Assembly: GCA_023258975.1 (NCBI GenBank)
Contig: JAHFRD010000014.1
Location: 1-64,000 of the forward strand
Source of the DNA: Hydrogenophilales bacterium
GTDB lineage: Bacteria > Pseudomonadota > Gammaproteobacteria > Burkholderiales > Thiobacillaceae
DNA: 64,000 nucleotides
Direction of reading: 5' to 3'
The stretch's first letter is position 1, and each line of letters starts with the position of its first letter. A program made the translations under genes and the position numbers. The notes under the pieces are model-generated. The model worked only from the letters and a program-made list of their open reading frames with translations. It ran no database searches and was not told the DNA's origin. This document shows positions 35,441 to 43,665 of this stretch, piece after piece.

Positions 35441-36203
35441 CAGCTTGTTCAACCCCTTGTTGCACCGCCTGCCGCCCGCCCTGCTTGCCCTCGGTTCTCA
35501 GGTCGTGGCGTTGCTGGTGGTGACGGTGGCAGCTATCGCCTTGCGGGAAAACAGCGTCGGCTTGCCACTACCGCTCTGGGCCGCACTGGACGGCCTGGCC
35601 GCCGTCTTGTTGAGCCGCTGGCTGGGCCTGCCGGCCTGGTGGCAGATCATCAATCTGGTCTTCGTGCCCCTGCTCTGGCTCGCGCTGCAAAGCGAGATCG
35701 ACCCGCTCTGGTTCCTCGCCGGGTTCGCACTTCTCGCCCTTACCTCGCTGGGCGCCATCCGCACCCGGGTTCCCCTGTATCTCTCCAGCCCGCGCGCCGC
35801 CGAAGAAATGGCCGCGCGCCTGCCCGAGCACGCGCGGGTACTGGATCTGGGCTGCGGCCTGGGCGGTCCGCTGTCCGGATTGAGCGCGCTGCGGCCGGAT
35901 GCCACCCTGCAAGGAGTCGAAGCCGCGCCGCTCAACTGGCTGATCGCCCGCCTGCGCCTGCTGGGGCGCGCGCAAATTCACCTGGGCAATATTTGGGACA
36001 CCGATCTGTCGGGCCATGATGTCGTCTACGCCTACCTCTCCCCCGCTCCCATGCCGCGCCTGTGGGAAAAAGCGCGCGGCGAAATGCGCCCCGGCAGCCT
36101 GTTCATCAGCAATACGTTTGCCGTCCCCGGCGTCGAACCGGACGAGGTGGTCGAACTCCATGATTTTTCCCATGCACGGCTCCTGATCTGGCGGATGCGA
36201 TGA
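35427..36203 (+). CDS. Membrane-anchored class I SAM-dependent methyltransferase
   Basis: This 258-residue protein has an N-terminal half with three to four TM helices (about 20-40, 48-66, 70-90 and 92-108) followed by a Rossmann-type methyltransferase domain with motif I VLDLGCGLGGPLSGL (about 138-152) and acidic motif II LQGVEAAPLNWL. The substrate is unknown. It overlaps motB by 14 bp and the HDOD gene by ATGA, so the three are probably co-expressed. Confidence 0.8.
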   Translation: MSSTDSLFNPLLHRLPPALLALGSQVVALLVVTVAAIALRENSVGLPLPLWAALDGLAAVLLSRWLGLPAWWQIINLVFVPLLWLALQSEIDPLWFLAGFALLALTSLGAIRTRVPLYLSSPRAAEEMAARLPEHARVLDLGCGLGGPLSGLSALRPDATLQGVEAAPLNWLIARLRLLGRAQIHLGNIWDTDLSGHDVVYAYLSPAPMPRLWEKARGEMRPGSLFISNTFAVPGVEPDEVVELHDFSHARLLIWRMR

Positions 36204-37720
36204 CTCTCAGCGACTGGCTCGACCGACTCAAGCCCGGCCCCCTGCCGGTGTTCGCACATACCCGGCAAATCCTGTCGGAACAGCGCCGCCGCGCCGAGGA
36301 GATCACCGCGCGCGAGGTTGCCCAGACCGTCCTCGCCGATCCGCTTGCCACCCTCAATCTGATCCATAGCGCGAATCTGCGCGGCAGCCGCCTGGGAGGC
36401 GAGGTCTCCACGGCGGAAAGCGCGCTCATGATGCGGGGCCTGGGCCGTTATCTCGACGAGGCGCGCAACCTGCCGGTATTGGAAGAAGGCGCGCCAGGCC
36501 GCGACGGAATACTCATGGCCGCGCTGCATGCCCTGCTGCGCCGCGTCCACCACGCCGCCTGGCAAGCGCGCGATTTCGCCGTCCTGCACAGCGATGTGCG
36601 CGCCGAGGAGGTACAGGTTGCCGCCCTGCTGCACGCCGTCCCGGAATTTCTCCTGCTCCTGCGCGCGCCCGTCGAAGCGCTGCGCCTGATCCGCCTGAAG
36701 CGCCGCATGCCGCATGCGGAAGCCGAGCAACAGATTCTGGGCGGCATCCACCTGGACGCACTGCGCCCGCCCCTGCTGGAAAGCTGGAAAGCCGCCGAAC
36801 TCAGCCGCGACCTGCTCGACCCGAATTTGATCGAAAAACCGCGCCAGGCCATCCTCAATGCCTGTCTCGACATCGCCGAACGCGCGCAACGGGGATGGTG
36901 GGATGAACCCCTGCTGGTCGATTACATCGCCCTGGCCGGAATCGAAAATCTGCCCGTGGAAAGCGTCATCGCCACGGTTCACGCCAACGCCATGCGCGCC
37001 GAACGTGCCGCAAACTGGATCGCCAGCCCCGGCGCGGGCGTCTGGGTGCCCATGTTGCCCGGCCCCTGGCCCTTCGAACCTGATGACGAGGAGGAAACCG
37101 CTCCCACGATTCAGGCTAAACACGCGGTGGAGCCGCCCCCCGCCCCGGCCAGGCCCGCCGCGCCAATCCCGGCACCCGTGGAGGAAGAACAGCACCAGGT
37201 TTGCCCGATGCCGGACAAACGAGTCTTGCGCGACGCGCTGGAAAACATCGAGGGCCACCTGGACGGCACACTCAGCCTCAACCAGATGTCGGCTGTCATT
37301 CTCAAGGGCCTGCATACCGGACTCGGCTTGAGCCGCATCCTGTTCGCGATGGTCACGCCCGATGGGCTCCATGTGAAGTCCCGTTTCACCCTCGGCATGC
37401 GGCCGGAAGACCCGATGCGCCACTTCGCCTTCGATCTGGATTCGCGCGACCTGTTCGGCCAACTCATGGGCAAGATGCAGGGTGTGTGGATGCGCGATGA
37501 CAACCGCGCAAAACTGTGGACCATGATTCATCCCACGCTGCGGGAAATGATCGGCGACGTTGATTTCTACGCCATGAGCCTGCATGCCAATGGCAAGCCA
37601 GTCGGCCTCATCTACGCCGATCGCGGCCAGGGCGACTGCGGCCTCGACACGCACAGCTACACCGACTTCAAGATGCTCTGCCTGCAGGCGGCGCGCGGCC
37701 TCGGCAAGCTCAAGCAGTAA
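36200..37720 (+). CDS. HDOD-domain signalling protein with C-terminal GAF-like domain
   Basis: This 506-residue protein has an N-terminal HDOD-like helical region (about 10-260, with ADPLATLNLIHSANLRGSRLG and VAALLHAVPEFLLL), a proline-rich linker (about 300-335), and a C-terminal sensor-like domain (about 345-500, with GLGLSRILFAMVTPDGLHVKSR and KPVGLIYADRG) resembling GAF domains. HDOD proteins are non-catalytic relatives of HD phosphohydrolases that act in regulatory circuits, often with c-di-GMP or motility. The overlap with the methyltransferase gene and the nearness of motAB support a motility link by context only. Confidence 0.8.
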   Translation: MTLSDWLDRLKPGPLPVFAHTRQILSEQRRRAEEITAREVAQTVLADPLATLNLIHSANLRGSRLGGEVSTAESALMMRGLGRYLDEARNLPVLEEGAPGRDGILMAALHALLRRVHHAAWQARDFAVLHSDVRAEEVQVAALLHAVPEFLLLLRAPVEALRLIRLKRRMPHAEAEQQILGGIHLDALRPPLLESWKAAELSRDLLDPNLIEKPRQAILNACLDIAERAQRGWWDEPLLVDYIALAGIENLPVESVIATVHANAMRAERAANWIASPGAGVWVPMLPGPWPFEPDDEEETAPTIQAKHAVEPPPAPARPAAPIPAPVEEEQHQVCPMPDKRVLRDALENIEGHLDGTLSLNQMSAVILKGLHTGLGLSRILFAMVTPDGLHVKSRFTLGMRPEDPMRHFAFDLDSRDLFGQLMGKMQGVWMRDDNRAKLWTMIHPTLREMIGDVDFYAMSLHANGKPVGLIYADRGQGDCGLDTHSYTDFKMLCLQAARGLGKLKQ

Positions 37721-37889
37721 ACCCCAAACTGGCCGTCGTGGAATGTGGTGAGCGATAGCGAGCCGCATCATCTCCGCCCGCCCCCCCCTACCCTCCCGCA
37801 ACCGCGCTGCGCGGCACCTACACGCGCGCCTCGGATACGGCAATGCGCGGTTCACGGCGTATCCCGCGTTCGCGCGTTCGCAGTGTTTG

Positions 37890-37921
37890 TAGTAACATTT
37901 TCAATCATGAAATGGTTACTA
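37890..37921. promoter_or_regulatory. Palindrome over the chrB start codon (candidate ChrB operator)
   Basis: TAGTAACATTT (37890-37900) is mirrored by AAATGGTTACTA (37910-37921), with one extra base in one arm and nine bases between, so the chrB ATG (37907) sits inside the palindrome. ChrB proteins of chromate operons are reported to bind DNA and sense chromate. Binding here is inferred. Confidence 0.5.
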
Positions 37922-38857
37922 CTTATTTTGTCGCTCCCCACCGAAAACACCTCGGCGCGGATGCGCGCCTGGCGCGCGCTGAAGAGCGCCGGCGCGGCGG
38001 CACTGCGCGATGGGGTGTATCTGCTGCCTGAAGGCGACGCGCAACACGCGGTCTTCCGCGAAGTGGCGACAGACATCGAGGTATCCGGCGGGCAGGCCTA
38101 TCTCCTCGCCAGTGATCCACACGACTATCCTTTCGTCGAGCTGTTCGATCGCACCGAGGACTACCGTCACCTCGCGGACGATATAGAGAACGCTCTGACC
38201 ACGCTTGACGGCCATTCCGCGCAAGACCTTGCGCGTCTGGCGCGCAAGCCGCGCAAAGCCTTTGCCGCGCTGGCCGCCATCGACTTCTTTCCCGGTGAGG
38301 CACAGCATCAAGTACAGGCACAACTGGAAGAACTGGAACACCGTATCCAGGCCCGGCTGTCGCCCGGCGAACCAACCCCGCGCGCGGCGGAAATCACTCC
38401 ACTCGACGCCTCCGCCTATCAGGGCCGCCTGTGGGCCACGCGCAAGCGCCCCTGGGTGGATCGGCTGGCCTCGGCCTGGCTGATCCGCCGCTTCATCGAC
38501 CGGAAAGCGCGTTTTCTCTGGCTCGCCGGCCCCGCCGATTGCCCGCCCGAGGCCCTGGGTTTCGACTTTGACGGCGCCGCCTTCACCCATACCGGCGAAG
38601 GCCAGAAAACCCTGGTCAGCTTCGAGACCCTGCAAGCCAGTTTCGGCCTGGAGTCCGACGTGGCGCTGAACCAGGTCGCCCGCGTCGTGCATTGCCTCGA
38701 TGTCGGCGGCCTGCCGGCGCCCGAGGCGCCCGGCCTGGAAATCCTGCTGGCCGGCATGCGCGCCAGCCTGTCCAACGATGATGCCCTGCTGGACAGCGCC
38801 TGCCAGGCTTTCGATTTCCTCTACACCCACTACCAACACGGAGAAGCCATCCAGTGA
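37907..38857 (+). CDS. chrB: ChrB, chromate-resistance regulator/protein
   Basis: This 316-residue protein has the two-part ChrB structure: an N-terminal domain (LLLILSLPTENTSARMRAWRALKSAGAAALRDGVYLLP) and a C-terminal ChrB domain (about 175-315, starting RPWVDRLASAWLIRRFID). ChrB regulates, and is required for, chromate-induced expression of chrA in several proteobacteria. The ATG at 37907 is chosen because upstream codons are non-family and the palindrome spans this start. It heads a five-gene operon; the chrA start overlaps its stop. Confidence 0.92.
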   Translation: MKWLLLILSLPTENTSARMRAWRALKSAGAAALRDGVYLLPEGDAQHAVFREVATDIEVSGGQAYLLASDPHDYPFVELFDRTEDYRHLADDIENALTTLDGHSAQDLARLARKPRKAFAALAAIDFFPGEAQHQVQAQLEELEHRIQARLSPGEPTPRAAEITPLDASAYQGRLWATRKRPWVDRLASAWLIRRFIDRKARFLWLAGPADCPPEALGFDFDGAAFTHTGEGQKTLVSFETLQASFGLESDVALNQVARVVHCLDVGGLPAPEAPGLEILLAGMRASLSNDDALLDSACQAFDFLYTHYQHGEAIQ

Positions 38858-40197
38858 GCAACGACCCGCAACGACCCGCCCATCCCGCCTTCTGGGAAGC
38901 CTTTGTCTACTGGCTGAAGTTGGGCTTCATCAGTTTCGGCGGCCCCGCCGGGCAGATTTCCATCATGCACCAGGAGTTGGTCGAAAAACGCCGCTGGATC
39001 TCCGAACGCCGCTTCCTGCATGCGCTCAACTACTGCATGGTGCTACCCGGCCCGGAGGCGCAACAACTCGCCATCTACATCGGCTGGCTGCTGCATCGCA
39101 CCTGGGGCGGCATCATTGCCGGCACCCTGTTCGTGCTGCCGTCGCTATTCATCCTGGCGGCGTTGACCTACGTCTACCTGGCGTTCGGCGACATCACCTT
39201 CGTCCAGGGCGTGTTCAACGGCATCAAGCCGGCGGTGGTGGCCATCGTCGTGTTCGCGGCCTGGCGCATCGGCTCGCGCGCGTTGAAGAACAACGTACTG
39301 TGGGCGCTGGCGGCGGCTTCCTTCATCGCGATCTTCGCCTTCCACGTCCCCTTTCCCTACATCGTGCTGGCGGCCGGCCTCCTGGGCTTCATCGGCGGCA
39401 AGGCGATGCCGGACAAGTTCAAGGTAGGCGGCGGCCACGGCGCCTCCAGCAAGCAATACGGCCCGGCCCTGCTCGACGATGACACACCGCCGCCGGAACA
39501 CACCAGGTTCAAGCCCATGTATCTGGCCGTGCTGCTGCTGGCGGCGCTGGCGATCTGGGGCGCGGCCATGCTGATGCTGCCGGCGGGAACACTGTATGAC
39601 ATGGGCGAGTTCTTCACCAAGGCCGCCTTGGTCACCTTCGGTGGGGCGTATGCCGTGCTGCCCTATGTGTATCAGGGCGGGGTCGAAACCTATGGCTGGC
39701 TCACCGGCACCCAGATGATCGACGGCCTGGCACTGGGCGAAACCACGCCGGGGCCGCTCATCATGGTGGTGTCCTTCGTCGGCTTCGTCGGCGCCTGGAC
39801 CAAGCAGATATTCGGCCCGGATGCCTTGTTCCTGGCCGGTTTCGCGGGCGCGTCGGTGGCCACTTTCTTCACCTTCCTGCCCAGCTTCATCTTCATCCTG
39901 GCCGGCGCGCCGCTGGTGGAAGCCACTCACGGCGACCTCAAGTTCACCGCGCCGCTGTCCGCCATCACCGCCGCCGTGGTCGGCGTGATCCTGAACCTGG
40001 CGCTGTTCTTCGGCTGGCATGTGATCTGGCCGCGCGCCAGCGAAGCCGCACCGTTCTCCGGCGGCTTCGAGTGGTTCTACGCGTTGATCTCGGTGGCTGC
40101 CTTCCTCGCGCTGTGGAAGTACAAGCAGGACATCATGAAGGTCATCGGCGCCTGCGCGGCGCTGGGCCTCGTCTACACCTACACCCTCGGAGCATGA
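38854..40197 (+). CDS. chrA: Chromate efflux transporter ChrA
   Basis: This 447-residue long-chain CHR-family transporter exports chromate. Two homologous halves are visible: FWEAFVYWLKLGFISFGGPAGQIS...LPGPEAQQLAIYIGWL near the N-terminus and FFTKAALVTFGGAYAVLPYVYQGG...LGETTPGPLIMVVSFVGF in the second half. About 10-12 TM helices are predicted. The start overlaps the chrB stop, and a rhodanese gene follows after one base. Confidence 0.95.
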   Translation: MSNDPQRPAHPAFWEAFVYWLKLGFISFGGPAGQISIMHQELVEKRRWISERRFLHALNYCMVLPGPEAQQLAIYIGWLLHRTWGGIIAGTLFVLPSLFILAALTYVYLAFGDITFVQGVFNGIKPAVVAIVVFAAWRIGSRALKNNVLWALAAASFIAIFAFHVPFPYIVLAAGLLGFIGGKAMPDKFKVGGGHGASSKQYGPALLDDDTPPPEHTRFKPMYLAVLLLAALAIWGAAMLMLPAGTLYDMGEFFTKAALVTFGGAYAVLPYVYQGGVETYGWLTGTQMIDGLALGETTPGPLIMVVSFVGFVGAWTKQIFGPDALFLAGFAGASVATFFTFLPSFIFILAGAPLVEATHGDLKFTAPLSAITAAVVGVILNLALFFGWHVIWPRASEAAPFSGGFEWFYALISVAAFLALWKYKQDIMKVIGACAALGLVYTYTLGA

Positions 40198-40198
40198 A

Positions 40199-40513
40199 AT
40201 GGATCGCACCATCAACCCGGAAACCCTGAAACAAGATCTCGACGGCAAGTACGTTCTCGACGTGCGCCGCTGCGCTGACCATGCCGCGTCTCCCGAACAA
40301 CTGGCCGGCGCCCACTGGAATGACCCGGAAAAACTGGCCGAGTGGGCCGATGAACTGCCCCGCGACCAGGATATCGTCCTCTACTGCGTGCGCGGCGGCG
40401 CGGTATCCAACAGCGTGGTGGATGCGCTCCAGGCCAAGGGACTGAGCGCCCGCTTCATCGAGGGCGGAATCGAGGGTTGGAAGGCGGCGGGCGGTGAGGT
40501 GGTCGCCAAATGA
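40199..40513 (+). CDS. Single-domain rhodanese
   Basis: This 104-residue protein has YVLDVRRCADH at the domain entry, an active-site loop CVRGGAVS (cysteine near residue 63) and the closing FIEGGIEGWKAAGG. Rhodaneses move sulfane sulfur. It is sandwiched between chrA and a second ChrB-type gene. A role in chromate reduction or repair is inferred from context only. Its stop overlaps the next start (ATGA). Confidence 0.9.
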   Translation: MDRTINPETLKQDLDGKYVLDVRRCADHAASPEQLAGAHWNDPEKLAEWADELPRDQDIVLYCVRGGAVSNSVVDALQAKGLSARFIEGGIEGWKAAGGEVVAK

Positions 40514-40968
40514 AGTGGGTGACGCGCGAACGTCCCAAGATCGACCGCATCGCCTGTCCCTGGCTGATCGCACGGTTCATCGACGAGGTGCCGGAATTCC
40601 TCTATGTTGCGGGAAGCGAGGTCATGCGCGTGGCGGCGGCAACCGGCGCCACGCCGTATGACGTTCCCGGTGTGGAATATGGTCACCACGGCGAGCGTTG
40701 CAGCTTCGACGCCTTCATCGACAAGCACGCCCTGACTGATCCGGCGCTGCTGAAACTCGCCCTGATCGTGCGCGGTGCCGATTGCGGCGCGCCACATCTG
40801 GCGAAAGAAGCGGCTGGCCTGCTGGCCATCTCGAAAGGATTGTCCCTAAACTTTTCGGACGACCACGAGATGTTGAAGCATGGCATGGTGCTCTACGACG
40901 CGCTGTATGCCTGGTGCGGCGACACGCCCATGAAGAAAATTGGGCGTTTTCTCGGCATCTCGCGTTGA
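40510..40968 (+). CDS. ChrB C-terminal-domain protein
   Basis: This 152-residue protein corresponds to the C-terminal domain of ChrB alone. Its RPKIDRIACPWLIARFIDEVPEFLYV matches the RPWVDRLASAWLIRRFIDRKARFLWL stretch of the upstream chrB product. It also has conserved histidines and cysteines (EYGHHGERCSFD, VRGADC). Such single-domain proteins are often annotated as chromate resistance proteins. The start and stop overlap both neighbours by four bases (ATGA, TTGA), showing tight coupling. Confidence 0.88.
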   Translation: MKWVTRERPKIDRIACPWLIARFIDEVPEFLYVAGSEVMRVAAATGATPYDVPGVEYGHHGERCSFDAFIDKHALTDPALLKLALIVRGADCGAPHLAKEAAGLLAISKGLSLNFSDDHEMLKHGMVLYDALYAWCGDTPMKKIGRFLGISR

Positions 40969-42164
40969 TCCTGCCTCCCGGCGCCGCGCCAGAAGCGCGC
41001 TACCTGCTCATCGCCCGCGCCCTGCGCGCGCTGGGCGATGGCTATGTCGCGGTGCTGCTGCCGGCCTATCTGCTGGCGCTGGGCATGGGCACCTGGCAGG
41101 TCGGCGTACTCAGCACGGCCACCTTGCTGGGATCGGCCTTCGCCACCCTGGCGGTCGGCACCTGGGGCCACCATTTTCACCATCGCCATTTGCTTCTGGG
41201 CGCGGCGCTGCTGATGGCCGCCACCGGCCTGTTGTTCGCCGGATCCAGTGCATTCTGGCCGCTGTTGCTGGTGGCCTTCATCGGCACGCTCAATCCCAGT
41301 TCCGGCGATGTCAGCGTGTTCCTGCCGCTGGAACACGCGCGCCTGGCTGAAGCCGCCGAGGGCGACGCACGCACCTCGTTGTTCGCCCGCTACAGCCTGA
41401 CCGGGGCCCTGTTCGCCGCGTTCGGGGCATTGGCCGCCGGGGTGCCGGACTGGCTGGCGGGCCTGGGAGCGGATCGTCTCACCGCCCTGCGCGGCATGTT
41501 CTTGCTCTATGCCGGCATCGGCTGCGTGGTCTGGCTGCTCTACCGGCGCCTGCCGGAACCATCGCCGCATGCGCATACCGCCCCCCCCTCTCCGCTCGGC
41601 CCCTCACGCGGCATCGTGTTGAAACTGGCCGCGCTGTTTTCCCTGGACGCCTTCGCCGGCGGTCTGGTGGTGAATGCCCTGCTCTCGCTCTGGTTGTTCC
41701 AGCGCTTCGGCGTCTCACTGGCGACGGCCGGCGCCTTCTTCTTCTGGGCAGGACTGCTCACCGCCGCGTCGCAACTGGCCGCGCCCGGGGTGGCGCGACG
41801 CATCGGCCTGCTGAACACGATGGTGTTCACCCACATCCCGTCCAGCGTGTTCCTCATCCTCGCCGCCTTCGCGTCCAGCCTGCCGCTGGCGCTGGGTCTG
41901 CTGCTGGCGCGTGCCCTGCTCTCGCAAATGGACGTACCGACCCGCAGCGCCTTCGTCATGGTCATGGTCACCCCGCCGGAACGCGCCGCCGCCGCCAGTT
42001 TCACCTCGGTGCCGCGCAGCCTGGCGGCGGCGTTGAGCCCCGCGCTGGGCGGCGCCCTGTTCGCCGCCGGCTGGCTGGCCGCGCCGCTGGCGGCCTGTGG
42101 CGTGCTGAAGATCGTCTATGACCTGGCCTTGCTCGCCACCTTCCGGCGGCACGGAGAAAAATAA
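40965..42164 (+). CDS. MFS transporter of the chromate operon
   Basis: The product is 399 residues with about 12 TM helices and MFS signatures such as ALRALGDGYVAVLLPAYLLALGMGTWQVG near the first helices. I chose the TTG at 40965 because it overlaps the preceding stop as TTGA, like the other junctions of this operon. No ATG precedes the first helix in frame except deep inside the previous gene. The substrate is unknown. MFS genes accompany chrA in several betaproteobacteria. It ends shortly before tRNA-Thr. Confidence 0.82.
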   Translation: MILPPGAAPEARYLLIARALRALGDGYVAVLLPAYLLALGMGTWQVGVLSTATLLGSAFATLAVGTWGHHFHHRHLLLGAALLMAATGLLFAGSSAFWPLLLVAFIGTLNPSSGDVSVFLPLEHARLAEAAEGDARTSLFARYSLTGALFAAFGALAAGVPDWLAGLGADRLTALRGMFLLYAGIGCVVWLLYRRLPEPSPHAHTAPPSPLGPSRGIVLKLAALFSLDAFAGGLVVNALLSLWLFQRFGVSLATAGAFFFWAGLLTAASQLAAPGVARRIGLLNTMVFTHIPSSVFLILAAFASSLPLALGLLLARALLSQMDVPTRSAFVMVMVTPPERAAAASFTSVPRSLAAALSPALGGALFAAGWLAAPLAACGVLKIVYDLALLATFRRHGEK

Positions 42165-42220
42165 GCCGGAGATAGCGGACGCCAGACCCATGCATCGAGC
42201 CACTTGGCTCATCTTGAATT

Positions 42221-42296
42221 TGGTGCCCCCGAAAGGAGTTGAACCCTCGACCTTCGCATTACAAGTGCGCTGCTCTACCAACTGAGCTACAGGGGC
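42221..42296 (-). tRNA. tRNA-Thr (TGT)
   Basis: The 76-nt minus-strand cloverleaf has acceptor GCCCCTG/CGGGGGC, D-arm GCTCAGTTGGTAGAGC, anticodon loop CTTGTAA with anticodon TGT, T-arm GAGGG/CCTTT around TTCAACT, and encoded CCA. Confidence 0.96.
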
Positions 42297-42591
42297 GTTG
42301 GAAAATCCTACTACGACCACCCATGAATTACTTGGGTGGTTTCGACACAGTTTTCGGCATTTCGACGATTTTCGGTAGTGATTCCAACGAACCGCCTGTG
42401 GCGTCCAGAAAGCGTCTTAACACTGTGAGCTTGCCCAGACTCCGGTCAACCAGCCGTAAACTTCACCACTTCCGGTCCAGTACAACCGCTCAATTATTCA
42501 TTGCAATTCATGATATTACGTGCGGATATTGAAGTGTAATATCAATCTTGGAGGAAGAATATCCACAAGGTGTTAGCCCTGGAATGGAGAA
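42297..42591. other. AT-richer intergenic region between tRNA-Thr and sspB
   Basis: This 295-bp stretch has no credible gene. It is visibly AT-richer than its surroundings. A CCACCCA/TGGGTGG hairpin lies at about 42319-42341. It probably carries the tRNA-Thr promoter (minus strand), although no clear -35/-10 pair stands out. I see no integrase or direct repeat that would mark an integrated element. Confidence 0.45.
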
Positions 42592-43038
42592 CTATTTGAC
42601 CACGCGCAATTGCGGCCGGCCGCGTGGTGGCTTGGGTGGTTCATCCCCGCCTGTTCCCACCAAGGCGGGAACGGCCCCGATCTCATTCGGCTTCTCGCCG
42701 GCATCCTCGCCGGCTTCACCGCTGAAACCCATACCCTCGCCGGTTTCACGCGCGTAGATGGCCAGAACATTGGCTATCGGGATTTCTATTGCGTGCGACA
42801 CGCCGCCAAAACGGGCCGAAAAGGTGACCCACTCGTTGTCCATATTCAGGTTGCGCACCGCGCTTGGGCCAAGGCTGAGGACGATCTGGCCATCCTTGAC
42901 ATACCCCTGCGGCACCCGCGTCCGGTGATCCACGCGCACACTCAAATAAGGCGTCAGCCCGCTATCCACGCACCACTCATAGAGGGCGCGGAGGAAATAG
43001 GGCTGTTGCGAAATGGAGGGGGGATTCGCCGCCGCCAC
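42592..43038 (-). CDS. sspB: ClpXP protease specificity-enhancing factor SspB
   Basis: This 148-residue adaptor delivers ssrA-tagged peptides to ClpXP. The folded part begins PYFLRALYEWCVDSGLTPYLSVRVD and includes VILS-like core strands (GQIVLSLGPSAVRNLNM) and ISFSARFGG-type motifs (VTFSARFGGVSHAIEIPI). An acidic/proline-rich linker and a short basic tail (RGRPQLRVVK), which would dock on ClpX, follow. The start is a GTG at 43038. sspA lies 10 bp upstream. Confidence 0.94.
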   Translation of the reverse strand: MAAANPPSISQQPYFLRALYEWCVDSGLTPYLSVRVDHRTRVPQGYVKDGQIVLSLGPSAVRNLNMDNEWVTFSARFGGVSHAIEIPIANVLAIYARETGEGMGFSGEAGEDAGEKPNEIGAVPALVGTGGDEPPKPPRGRPQLRVVK

Positions 43039-43048
43039 GATGCCGGAA

Positions 43049-43648
43049 CTACTTGCGCATCGCCTTCTCCACCGGCGTCAGCGCTTCGATGAAGGCCGGG
43101 CGGGAGAACAGGCGTTCCGCGTATTTCAGAATGGGCAGACCCTGCTTGGGCAACTGGATGCCGTAATGCTCCAGGCGCCACAACAAGGGGGCGATGGCCA
43201 CATCCAGCATCGAGTAGTCCTCGCCCAGCATGTGCTTCTGTTTGATGAAAATAGGAGCGATCTGAGTCAGATTGTCACGCACGATAACGCGCGCTTTCTC
43301 CGCCACCTTGGGCGTGCCGTGCTCTAGGTCGCCGATATGCGAAAACAGGTCGTGCTCGAAGTTGTAGAGGAACAATCGAGCGCGAGCGCGCATGACCGGG
43401 TCGGCCGGCATCAGTTGCGGATGCGGGAACCGTTCGTCGATGTACTCGTTGATGATGTTGGACTCGTACAGCGTCAGATCGCGCTCCACCAGAATGGGGA
43501 CGCGGCTGTAGGGGTTCATGACCGCGATGTCCTCGGGCTTGTCATGCAAGTCCACATCACGGATTTCGAAATCCATGCCCTTTTCGAACAGGACGATACG
43601 GCAGCGGTGGCTGAACGGGCACGCGGTGCCCGAATAAAGAATCATCAT
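43049..43648 (-). CDS. sspA: Stringent starvation protein A (GST-fold RNA polymerase-associated)
   Basis: This 199-residue glutathione-S-transferase-fold protein associates with RNA polymerase under stress. MMILYSGTACPFSHRCRIVLFEKGMDFEI and NPYSRVPILVERDLTLYESNIINEYIDERFPHP are typical of SspA. The ATG at 43648 (or 43645) is preferred over an upstream in-frame ATG at 43684, which lies in the petC 3' region. The petABC-sspAB order is common in betaproteobacteria. Confidence 0.94.
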   Translation of the reverse strand: MMILYSGTACPFSHRCRIVLFEKGMDFEIRDVDLHDKPEDIAVMNPYSRVPILVERDLTLYESNIINEYIDERFPHPQLMPADPVMRARARLFLYNFEHDLFSHIGDLEHGTPKVAEKARVIVRDNLTQIAPIFIKQKHMLGEDYSMLDVAIAPLLWRLEHYGIQLPKQGLPILKYAERLFSRPAFIEALTPVEKAMRK

Positions 43649-43665
43649 GAACGATCTCGCCCTGC

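Noticed and set aside
42221-42591. tRNA-Thr as an integration site of a mobile element
   Set aside because: No integrase gene and no direct repeat of the tRNA 3' end can be found on either side.
43049-43648. sspA product as a glutathione S-transferase enzyme
   Set aside because: Its motifs and its position next to sspB and petABC match the stringent starvation protein A family, which has the GST fold but acts with RNA polymerase.
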